64,000 nt of DNA, taken from contig CP073750.1 of NCBI GenBank assembly GCA_024398135.1, positions 310,001-374,000 on the forward strand, given 5' to 3'. This stretch comes from a bacterium SCSIO 12643. GTDB taxonomy: Bacteria; Bacteroidota; Bacteroidia; Flavobacteriales_G; Salibacteraceae. Positions 43,704-52,700 of the stretch are shown here, piece by piece (the stretch's first letter is position 1; each line of letters opens with the position of its first letter). The translations under genes and the position numbers were made by a program. The notes under the pieces are model-generated. The model saw only the letters and a list, made by a program, of their open reading frames with translations, was not told the origin of the DNA and did no database searches.

Positions 43704-44513
43704 TCACTCCACCACCATCTTCCCTCTATAATCCCCTATCACATACATATACACACCAGATTCCAATGTTTCAATATTAATCTCCGATTCCGGTGGATAA
43801 ATCATTTGATGCAGCACCAATTGTCCGGTAATGGAATAAATCTTTAGTTCCTGGGAATCTCGTATATTGGGGTCTAAAAATTGAATTCGAATGGTTTCTT
43901 GTGCTGGGTTTGGGGTTATTTTAACTTTTGTTTCTTTATTATTCTCATAAACGCTTTGTGGAAAATCAAACATATAAATATCATCAATTATCCATCCATC
44001 TCTTCCTTCTGAAACACTATCACTATAGATGGTGAACTTAAATAACAAACTATCAGAATTTCCCCAACTTGCGCCAAAGGTAAAACCTTGCCAATTTGAG
44101 CTATGACCTTTAAACTGACCATCGTCAATTATCTGCCAAGTAATTCCCTTATCTCTAGAATATTGTATTTCTCCAAAATCATTTACCGAATCCATATCGA
44201 CCATGTACACAAAATTTAGTTCAGGCCATTCCCAAGAACTATTAAGTTTAGGAAACCATAAATAAAATGTAGAAGTATCATTTACAGAGTACGGATTTAT
44301 AGTATCAGTAACAATCGCGTTTGGCTGAGTTGTAGAACTAGTAAAATTCGATTTTTGTGGCTTCCCAATCTGCCAGATATTATTTGGATTAGATACTGTA
44401 TCTATCGTAATCAGATCCAAATTATTAGTATCATCAAAGCTTATTCTAATGGCTGATTGACTAAATACCTCTAAAGGGAATAAACAAATAGTAAGTAAAT
44501 ATTTCAAATTCAT
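43704..44513 (-). CDS. T9SS cargo protein, type B paralogue 1
   Basis: This 269-residue protein has a signal peptide (1-18, ending VFSQS) and a type B domain. That domain reads SFDDTNNLDLITIDTVSNPN, WQIGKPQK, PNAIVTD, EIQYSRDKGITWQ, LLFKFTIYSDS and GWIIDDIYMFD. The GWxIDDI ending and strand order suggest a jelly-roll (MAM/concanavalin-like) module, often carbohydrate- or protein-binding. The sorting domain is nearly identical to that of its five neighbours. It has a 17 bp gap to the preceding gene and 20 bp to the next. Confidence 0.83.
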   Translation of the reverse strand: MNLKYLLTICLFPLEVFSQSAIRISFDDTNNLDLITIDTVSNPNNIWQIGKPQKSNFTSSTTQPNAIVTDTINPYSVNDTSTFYLWFPKLNSSWEWPELNFVYMVDMDSVNDFGEIQYSRDKGITWQIIDDGQFKGHSSNWQGFTFGASWGNSDSLLFKFTIYSDSVSEGRDGWIIDDIYMFDFPQSVYENNKETKVKITPNPAQETIRIQFLDPNIRDSQELKIYSITGQLVLHQMIYPPESEINIETLESGVYMYVIGDYRGKMVVE

Positions 44514-44530
44514 CCTATTTAAGTCTTTAA

Positions 44531-45463
44531 TTATTCAATAACAATCTTCCCTCTATAATCCCCTATCACATACATATACACTCCCGATTCCAGTGTTTTA
44601 ATATTGATCTCCGATTCCGGTGGATGAATTATTTGATATAACACTAATTGTCCGGTGATAGAATAGATTTTCAATTCTTGTGAGTCTCGAATATTAGGGT
44701 CTAAAAATTGAAGTCGGATGGTTTCTTGCGCTGGGTTTGGGGATATATTGATTACGGTTTCATTTGCAAGCTCATTAACATTATTAAAAATATCCATTTT
44801 AATACATAGGTTATCAATTTGCCATCCTTCATGTCTGCCTATACTATCAGCCACAAAACTGAATTTCAACAAAATACTATCCTCTTTGAAAAGAGAATCA
44901 CCAAAAACAAGCTGTTCAATATTCTTTGAAATTTTTGAATGTACCCAACCATTTGAGTTTCCTGTAACTGATAAACTATCAAAGATTGTATCATTAAGGC
45001 CAAAAAAATAGTGGTAATTTTCATAATCCCCCCAGGTATAATTATATGTACTGGACAAAACATCATACCAGGTGTTTCCTCCGTTAAATGACATTTCAAT
45101 AGTTCCGTAATCATAAATTGAGTCTGTATCAAATCGATGTATCAATTCAATCTCCAAAGGATAAAATAGTCCTAGATAATTGGGTATCCACCCATGATAC
45201 GAATACGAAGCATAAAATATTGAAGTATCCTTGTTAGGATATAACGAATCCAAATCCGTAACGATCGAATTTAAACCTGAATAAGAACTATCAAACTCAG
45301 ATTTATTTGGTTTGCCAATTTCCCAAATTCCACTACTATCTATGTTTATTAAAACAACATTTGAATCAAAAGAATTACAGATTGAAAATGAATCAATCTG
45401 AGAGTAAGAATTCACCTGGACTATTATTAGATTTAAAAAAATAAGTAGTTTCAAATATTTCAT
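44531..45463 (-). CDS. T9SS cargo protein, type B paralogue 2 (divergent)
   Basis: This 310-residue protein has a signal peptide (1-21, ending VNSYSQ). It is the most divergent type B member: SICNSFDSNVVLINIDSSG replaces the usual start, but WEIGKPNKSEFDSSYSGLNSIVTDLDSLYPNKDTSIFYASYSY, GTIEMSFNGGNTWYDV and GWQIDNLCIKM keep the jelly-roll pattern. The sorting domain has three or four substitutions (IRLQFLD, LYQIIHPPE, IKTLESG) against the others, so it is older or has escaped homogenisation. It has 16 bp and 17 bp spacers. Confidence 0.82.
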   Translation of the reverse strand: MKYLKLLIFLNLIIVQVNSYSQIDSFSICNSFDSNVVLINIDSSGIWEIGKPNKSEFDSSYSGLNSIVTDLDSLYPNKDTSIFYASYSYHGWIPNYLGLFYPLEIELIHRFDTDSIYDYGTIEMSFNGGNTWYDVLSSTYNYTWGDYENYHYFFGLNDTIFDSLSVTGNSNGWVHSKISKNIEQLVFGDSLFKEDSILLKFSFVADSIGRHEGWQIDNLCIKMDIFNNVNELANETVINISPNPAQETIRLQFLDPNIRDSQELKIYSITGQLVLYQIIHPPESEINIKTLESGVYMYVIGDYRGKIVIE

Positions 45464-45479
45464 CTTGTTAAGTTTTTAG

Positions 45480-46340
45480 TTACTCCACGACCATCTTCCC
45501 TCTCTGATCCCCTATGGTATACATATACACTCCGGGTTCCAGCGTTTCAATATTGATCTCCGATTTCGGTGGATTAATCATTTGATGAATCACCAATTGT
45601 CCGGTTATAGAATAAATCTTTAATTCTTGGGCGTCTCGAATATTGGGGTCTAAAAATTGAATTCGAATGGTTTCTTGAGCTGGGTTAGGGTTAATATTGA
45701 TTTTTAACTCAATATTCTTCTCTACTATGTTTGATATATAATCATACATCTTTATATCATCTATTATCCATCCATCCTTAACATCGGGAATATTGTCAGA
45801 GTAAAAAATAAATTTAAATAGAATACTATCAGTATAACCATAATTATCATCCCAATTACCAAACCCTATAAACATATCCGTCCAATGTAAATTTCTTCCT
45901 GTAAAAGGGTTATTTCGATTACAATTACAATTTACCGAAATACCAGGATTGTTATCTTCAACCTTAAACCAAGTACTTCCTTTATCTGGAGAAAATTGAA
46001 TCTCTCCATAATCATTTAACGAGTCAGTATCAGTTTTAAATTTAAATTCTAAAGTAGGCCACCACCCAGGTTCTTTATGTTCAGTATACCACAAATAAAA
46101 TACAGATGTGTCGTTAATTGGATAAGGATTTATTGTATCAGTAACCATGACGTTTGGATCAGAATAAGCACTGTTAAAAGAGCCTTTTTGAGGTTTCCCA
46201 ATCTGCCATATATTATTGGGATTAGATAAGGTATCTATGATAATCAAATCCAAATTACTGGTATCGTCAAAAGAGATTACTTCTTGCCCCAAAGTCCCAA
46301 AAGGGAGTAGACAAAAAAACAATATATATTTAAAATCCAT
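45480..46340 (-). CDS. T9SS cargo protein, type B paralogue 3
   Basis: This 286-residue protein has a signal peptide (1-18, ending TLGQ) and a full type B domain: SFDDTSNLDLIIIDTLSNPNN, WQIGKPQKGSFNSAYSDPN, EIQFSPDKGSTWFKVEDNN, CNCNRNNPFTGRNLHW, LLFKFIFYSDN and GWIIDDIKMYD. It is closest to the type B member at 47291-48157, which shares the insert with Cys near residue 145 and the GxWDDxxGYTDSILFKF run. The sorting domain differs from the majority form at only a few residues (HQMINPPKSE, LEPGVYMYTIGD). Confidence 0.83.
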   Translation of the reverse strand: MDFKYILFFCLLPFGTLGQEVISFDDTSNLDLIIIDTLSNPNNIWQIGKPQKGSFNSAYSDPNVMVTDTINPYPINDTSVFYLWYTEHKEPGWWPTLEFKFKTDTDSLNDYGEIQFSPDKGSTWFKVEDNNPGISVNCNCNRNNPFTGRNLHWTDMFIGFGNWDDNYGYTDSILFKFIFYSDNIPDVKDGWIIDDIKMYDYISNIVEKNIELKININPNPAQETIRIQFLDPNIRDAQELKIYSITGQLVIHQMINPPKSEINIETLEPGVYMYTIGDQRGKMVVE

Positions 46341-46358
46341 CTCTTGTTAAGTTTAAAG

Positions 46359-47270
46359 TTACTCCACCACCATCTTCCCTTTCTGATCACCTATCGTATA
46401 CATATACACTCCAGATTCCAGCGTTTCAATATTGATCTCCGATTCCGGTGGACGAATCATTTGATGAAATACCAATTGTCCGGTGATGGAATAAATCTTT
46501 AGTTCTTGTGAAGCACGAATATTAGGGTCTAAAAATTGAATTCGGATGGTTTCTTGAGCAGGGTTTGGGGATATTCCTAACTTTCCTGAACTACTATCTA
46601 AATGCTCAACCGAATTTATTATTGAACAGGCAGAATCTAAAGCGAATAAATAATAGATTACACTACCATTTTGCTCCACACATTTTAATATTTCAGAATC
46701 CTCGTAAGCACAATCATACGAAGCGAATGGTCCGAAAGTACTCCCAATGCCTTCTATAAAATATAAATTAGCCAATAAATTAGTTGAATCACCGCATTCG
46801 GCTAATAACAATCTTCTTCTCGCTAACCCGTCAATATTAATTGTATCTATATCAATTACAGATTTATATGATACCGGATGAAAAGGATTAACCATAGTAT
46901 CTCCAATATTTAAACTGAAATCATACCAAATTTCCTCTTTATTCCATCCTTCAGCTAATAAGTAAATCTTTTTATTTATGCTATCATTCCGAAAAACACC
47001 CATATATTTTTGAGAAAATACTGGAGGTTTATATGTTAAACCTCCCTGAGCATAATACGTCCAACTTTTTTCGATAAGCTTATGATATGTTATCCCCCCA
47101 ATAATTGTGTCTCCGTCAATAATAACATCATAAAACTTCCTAGAGTTCGGATAATACATATATTCCATTCCTTTCCACCTCATATTTTCGGTTGGAAACG
47201 GAACATAAGTTTGAGCGTTTCCTATCTCAAATATTCCAACTAAAATCACTATTAAGTATAAAGTTCTCAT
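46359..47270 (-). CDS. T9SS cargo protein, type A paralogue 2
   Basis: This 303-residue protein has a signal peptide (1-19, ending GNAQ) and a type A domain: YVPFPTENMRWKGMEYMYYPN, then YHKLIEKSW, EEIWYDFSLNIGDTM, FIEGIGSTFGPFASYDC and LKCVEQNGSVIYYLF. A T9SS type A sorting domain follows (IRASQELKIYSITGQLVFHQMI). The first residues are almost identical to those of the type A copy at 42781-43683 (MRTLYLIVILxGIF). The 20 bp spacer before the gene differs by one base from the one before that copy. Confidence 0.85.
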   Translation of the reverse strand: MRTLYLIVILVGIFEIGNAQTYVPFPTENMRWKGMEYMYYPNSRKFYDVIIDGDTIIGGITYHKLIEKSWTYYAQGGLTYKPPVFSQKYMGVFRNDSINKKIYLLAEGWNKEEIWYDFSLNIGDTMVNPFHPVSYKSVIDIDTINIDGLARRRLLLAECGDSTNLLANLYFIEGIGSTFGPFASYDCAYEDSEILKCVEQNGSVIYYLFALDSACSIINSVEHLDSSSGKLGISPNPAQETIRIQFLDPNIRASQELKIYSITGQLVFHQMIRPPESEINIETLESGVYMYTIGDQKGKMVVE

Positions 47271-47290
47271 AGGCTTTTTGTTTAATTATA

Positions 47291-48157
47291 TCACTCCACG
47301 ACCATCTTCCCTCTCTGATCCCCTACGATATACATATATACTCCGGATTCCAACATTTCAATATTGATCTCCGATTCCGGTGGGTAAGTCATTTGATGAA
47401 GTACCAATTGTCCGGTGATGGAATAAATCTTTAATTCTTGGGCGTCTCGAATATTGGGGTCTAAAAATTGAATTCGGATGGTTTCTTGTGCTGGGTTTGG
47501 GGTTATATTAATCTGGGAGACATTGTTACTCTCCTGAACGTCCATATAATAATCGTAGGTAAAAATATTATCTATCATCCAACCTTCACGATCATTATGA
47601 ATACCATCACTATAGAACGTAAATTTGAATAAAATACTATCTGTATATCCAAAATAATCATCCCAACCAACAAAGGCTATTCCGAAATCTAACCAATCAG
47701 AACCACTATTTCCAGTAAATAAATCTTTACAACTACTACACCTTAAGTTATATGGTAAATTGGTATCAGCTAAAGAATACCAAGAAACTCCCTTATCAGT
47801 TGAAAATTCAATTTTACCAAAGTCATATAATGAATCTGAATCAATTTTATAATTGAACAATAAAGCTGGCCAATTATATGGAGTAAGATGATTTGTATGC
47901 CATAAATAAAAAGATGATGTATCATTAATTGGATACGTATTGACCGTATCTGTAATTATCGCATTGGGACTGGTCTGAGCACTATCAAATAGCACTTTTT
48001 GAGGTTTCCCAATCTGCCAGATATTATTGGGATTAGATAGTGTATCTATTATAATCAGATCCAAATAATTGCTGTCTTCAAAGTTTATTGGAGAAGTCCA
48101 TTGTCCCATTAACCATACTGGGCACAAACAAAAAATAAATAAATATCTTAAATTCAT
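47291..48157 (-). CDS. T9SS cargo protein, type B paralogue 4
   Basis: This 288-residue protein has a signal peptide (1-18, ending LMGQ) and a type B jelly-roll-like domain: NFEDSNYLDLIIIDTLSNPN, WQIGKPQKVLFDSAQTSPN, KIEFSTDKGVSWYSLADTN, DDYFGYTDSILFKFTFYSDG and GWMIDNIFTYD. The sorting domain is of the homogenised kind (IRDAQELKIYSITGQLVLHQM). It is the first of the six short paralogues, 16 bp after the 512-residue propeller-like gene. It forms, with the next type A gene, one of the two duplicated B-A units. Confidence 0.84.
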   Translation of the reverse strand: MNLRYLFIFCLCPVWLMGQWTSPINFEDSNYLDLIIIDTLSNPNNIWQIGKPQKVLFDSAQTSPNAIITDTVNTYPINDTSSFYLWHTNHLTPYNWPALLFNYKIDSDSLYDFGKIEFSTDKGVSWYSLADTNLPYNLRCSSCKDLFTGNSGSDWLDFGIAFVGWDDYFGYTDSILFKFTFYSDGIHNDREGWMIDNIFTYDYYMDVQESNNVSQINITPNPAQETIRIQFLDPNIRDAQELKIYSITGQLVLHQMTYPPESEINIEMLESGVYMYIVGDQRGKMVVE

Positions 48158-48173
48158 CTTATTAAGCTTTTAG

Positions 48174-49712
48174 TTATTCAATAACTATCTTCCCCCATAC
48201 CTCATCGATTTTATAGGTATAGATTCCTGAGGCTAAACCGGAAACGGATATCGTATTTTGATACGATTGCAGTTTTTGAGTCAGTACGCGTTTACCTAAC
48301 AAATCATAAAGTTCAAAATCATATACGCGAGGGTTCCCATTGGGAGTGATTTCGATATTTAGAAGATTATGTGTTGGGTTGGGATATATTTTTAGCGCAG
48401 CAATAGATGTTTCTATTTGAGGAACACTTACCACTTCACAGCCTTGAACTAAACATCCAAAACTATCTACTTTGACCACCCAGGTATCTTGCGTTCCGGT
48501 ATCGGGTGGATTGGGGAGCAAATATCCTGCTGCTGCAAAACCTCCATCATCTGTTTGTACTATACTATTAAAAAAATGATCGGACCAGGGACTTTGTACG
48601 TTCTCAGGATGAACAAAACTTCTACTCCATAAGGAATCTCCATTCGCAGAATATTTAGCAATCACACCCATCGTACTGTATTTTCCCTTAAAATTTACAG
48701 TATCTAGATTAAGTCTAACATGCGTTCCACAAACTACCAAACTCCCATCGGCTAATTCTATCAAATCGTGATATTCTGAAAATACAGGTGAAGGAGAACC
48801 TTCTTTATTCATCTTAGACCACATGATATTTCCCTGACTATCCAATTTCACTATCCAGGGAAAATGAGTATCAGACCCAGTATATTTCATAACCCCCAAA
48901 CCACCTACAAATGCGTAACCTCCATCTTGTGTATTTATAATATTATACACGGGTAAATTGTTGGTATCTACTGCCCCATACGTTTGTTCCCACTCCACAT
49001 TTCCAACACTATCAATCTTAATAATATACGGACGTTGTTCATCTGAAAAATCCGGGTGATAAACCGCTCCTCCTATTATATAGCCACTATCTGGAGTAAT
49101 TTGAACCGAAAAACCTTGTTCAAAATTCGTAGTATTTCCATAAACCCTACGCCATAGTTCATTACCTAAACTATCAGTTTTAATCAAAATTATATCTTCT
49201 GTTCCCATTTGATTTGCAGGAATAGTTTGAATTCTTCCGACAAATACTAACCCCTCATCCCTATCTTCTACAACATCAAGTACTGACAGAAACAAAGAAT
49301 TATCTATATATGTTTTAGTAAAGACTGTATCGCCATAAACATCATACTTAACGACCATATATCGATAAACCAAACTATCGGTTATGGATTCAATACTCAT
49401 TACATCATAAAATCCTCCTTGAGAATAACCAATTAATGAACCTGAAAAAACTTCTGTACTATCTGCTTCTATTCTTACACCAAGGGTATTGCTTCCATTG
49501 GTAATGTTCATGGTCGAAAAAGTCTGACTTTTAAACCCGGCTGCATTAAAGTTATAGCCGATATTCACATATAATGAATCATTTTGATTCACTATGGCCC
49601 GAGTGCCGCTTCCCCAGGCACCCGTTTCCGGGTACCGCATATTAAAATAGGTGGATTGGGCTCCCAACTGAGAGCCTAATCCGAATAATATGATGATCCA
49701 GAAGAATCGCAT
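48174..49712 (-). CDS. T9SS cargo protein with beta-propeller-like repeats
   Basis: This 512-residue protein has a signal peptide (1-18, ending LGAQ). About six or seven repeats of the type GYIIGGAVYHPDFSDEQRPYIIKIDSVGNVEWEQTYG occur (DGGYAFVGGLG, GSLVVCGTHV, DDGGFAAAGYLLPN), the pattern of bacterial delta-60 / PQQ-like propeller repeats. The T9SS type A sorting domain (IYPNPTHNLLNIEITPN) is of a different lineage from those of its downstream neighbours. Its start overlaps the stop of the previous gene by one base (TAATG), so translation is coupled. Confidence 0.85.
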   Translation of the reverse strand: MRFFWIIILFGLGSQLGAQSTYFNMRYPETGAWGSGTRAIVNQNDSLYVNIGYNFNAAGFKSQTFSTMNITNGSNTLGVRIEADSTEVFSGSLIGYSQGGFYDVMSIESITDSLVYRYMVVKYDVYGDTVFTKTYIDNSLFLSVLDVVEDRDEGLVFVGRIQTIPANQMGTEDIILIKTDSLGNELWRRVYGNTTNFEQGFSVQITPDSGYIIGGAVYHPDFSDEQRPYIIKIDSVGNVEWEQTYGAVDTNNLPVYNIINTQDGGYAFVGGLGVMKYTGSDTHFPWIVKLDSQGNIMWSKMNKEGSPSPVFSEYHDLIELADGSLVVCGTHVRLNLDTVNFKGKYSTMGVIAKYSANGDSLWSRSFVHPENVQSPWSDHFFNSIVQTDDGGFAAAGYLLPNPPDTGTQDTWVVKVDSFGCLVQGCEVVSVPQIETSIAALKIYPNPTHNLLNIEITPNGNPRVYDFELYDLLGKRVLTQKLQSYQNTISVSGLASGIYTYKIDEVWGKIVIE

Positions 49713-52700
49713 TATTTGATGATTTCTAACATTTGTTTTTGTACTTCATGTGCTCCATCCAAAATACGGATCACATACATTCCGGTAGGTAATGATCCCA
49801 TATTAATATTTTGGCTTGCTGTGTTCATTTTTTGGTTGGTCAATACCACTTTCCCCTGGCTGTTAATGATTTCTATACGAATCACATTTTCAGAAGCATA
49901 TCCAGCACTTTGTACTGTAATATATTCCTGTGCCGGATTTGGGAATATTTCAAAGATAACTTCTTCTTGTACTTCGCGCAATTCAAAAACGCTTTGTTGC
50001 GCTCTTTTACCTGCTGGTGGGTTATAGGTCACCATCTCCGGTAAATACAGCTCTTCCTGACTAAACTTTAACCACGATTTTGCATACACCCCTTTTCGGG
50101 TATCAGTTTCCTGACTATAGTTATCTAAAGTCGTCTCGGTAATGGAACTCAACTCCTTCAATTGCTGTTTCCCTCCGGAAACGGCCTGATCATATATATT
50201 GTATACATCTTCAACGCCTGAGATCATATCCTGTTGCCAGGAGGTTAGTTCATGCGCATCATCCATCGCACTCATAATCAAATTTGCTTGCTCCATATTT
50301 CCCATCCCGCGGTAATACGCGATGCGTTGCAAATCCGCCATTGGCGTTGGAATCTCAGCCAAGAGTGCCGGAATACTATCTGAATCATCTCCGGTACTAT
50401 CCGCCATCCAGTGGGCAATCAGTAATCGTGCAGATTTATTCATGGCTATGGCTTCATGGGCAATCTCAGCTTCGAGTACATCACGTTGTGACAGTACTTC
50501 AAATAATCCTAAAAAGGTATTGATCATATAAGCCGGCATCGGAACCGTTTTGGTTTCTAATAAGTTCATGATTTCCTCATTTCGAGAAGCATGAGCATTC
50601 ACCATCAATACATCCAAAAGTAGCGCATTGGACAATAATCCATCATTAATGGTTTCTATAATCACTTCATCACTTAACGGGGAATCATTGATTAAATCAT
50701 TACGTAAATTCCAGGCATCCTGAGGTTGTGTGGTTTGCACGGTATTCAATAACCCATAGGTATCTCCACCATCAACCGTACTGGTATAGACATATTGCGC
50801 TTGATGGTAATTGGACTTAGCTTCATTAAACACACTGCGTTCACTTTCTCCTTTTTGTTGATCCATTCGTCCGCGATCCTGACTTAAAAAATGCTCAATA
50901 CTCGAAAGACAATTATCATTAGGGTTGATGCCCCCTTGTAAATCATGGGTAATGACCTTTAACGGATCAATATCGGTCGGTTCTAAAATATATCCTGCCG
51001 AATTGGTATGATGAAAGTAATTCATGATCACCCCAATGGAAGAATTATTGGCAATATGTTTTTCAGGAAATAAACTACTGCTATTGGTAAAGGCATTATC
51101 CGCAGCATGATTTGAAGCTCCTTGATTTCTGGCAATTCCAGTTCCTCCATGAATGGTGATATCATAAATCCCCGGATTTTGATGGAGATTACATTCATAT
51201 TGTAGTCCAAAGAAAGTATTACCAGGGTCATTATTATCCTTATACGCCATATTCCCATAATAGGCATTCTCAAAACCATTCTTATCAATCAGATTCACTG
51301 CTCCACCGGTAGAACGCGCTAGAATCCCAGTCGTGAGTCCATCCAGTTTATTTTGGGTTACGGTAAATTGATCTGCCACATTTAAATAAATCCCAATAGA
51401 ACTTGGGGGTTGCACCCCAAAACCATTGGCATCCAGGCTAAATGAATTTCGGGTAATCACCGCATGTTGTACTCCATTGGCCACCACCCCATAATCACAA
51501 TTGATAAAGTTGGTCGTATCTACCATAAACGCATAGCCCATTCCACTACTGGTGGCATCAATTCCGGCTTTTAGTCCTATAAAATGACTTTGTACCGGAG
51601 TAGTACATGGATACTGGTTACACCATTCTTTTACGGTATAATCGGCATCCCAGGAGTAAATCCCCGCTTTGTTTAAACTCTGCCCCGAGATGTTTTTAAA
51701 ATCACATCCGTCAAAATCAATTCCACGTACTTGCCATAGGGTTACCATGGCATCTCTTGGTGGTTTCACATCAAATAAATAGTTCTGGTCTATGATAAAA
51801 TCACATTTATAAAACGCACTGCGATAAGGCGCCACTTGTCCTGCATTTGGCCCACTATTATAGTGGTTTTCAAACGCCATAAACTCTACATCTCTTCGGT
51901 TGTTTTTAAAGAATGAACTACTTGCATAGATCATTCCCCCACGCATATTCCAATCATTTGGATTCCATAAACGCACCGCATTATCCGCATTTTCAATAGT
52001 GGAATAATTCATGGTTAGTTTCCCCACCAAACAAGATGTCCCAGAAGGACAATACTGGGAATTGGTGTTATATGAACTATTCCCCCATACTTCAATGCCA
52101 TCCCAAAAAGCCCCACATTCATTGGTAATGGTACTTGAGTTTAAAATCAACTCCGCCCCCTGATCTACAATAATCTTGGTTCCGGCTGCCATACTGATGG
52201 TCGCGTTGTTGATGGTGAGTTTATCTCCCGGTTTGATATGTATCGTTTGATGTATTTTTTGATCTGCATTCCATACTTCACCATTAGGACTACCTGCTAG
52301 AATTTCATTCGCAGGTAATAAATCTGTACTCCACATCCCTCGCCCATATGTAGCTGCATATATTTTTCGATGACAATAATTTATCTCTACATCCATCACC
52401 ACCACTGAAGGTAATCCTGAATTAAAGCATTCCCATTGATTCATAGATGCGTCTCTATAAAACACACCGATATCCGTAGCTAAATACAATCGATCATTGG
52501 AACCTTTTTCATATTTAATCTGGTGTACCGGAAAGTTCTCTAACCCCTCAGAGTAATTACTCCATGTTGTCCCTCCATTTGTAGAATGAAATACTTTATC
52601 TGGATTTGGAGTATTTGAATTATCATAAAAACCACCTAACGTAATCCATAATTCTTGATCATCATCCGGATTGACTTCAATATCCGTTATGGATGAATTA

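Noticed and set aside
42781-48157. CRISPR-like or transposon-driven repeat array
   Set aside because: The repeated DNA is coding (sorting domains and signal peptides); there are no spacers of uniform length, terminal inverted repeats or transposase.
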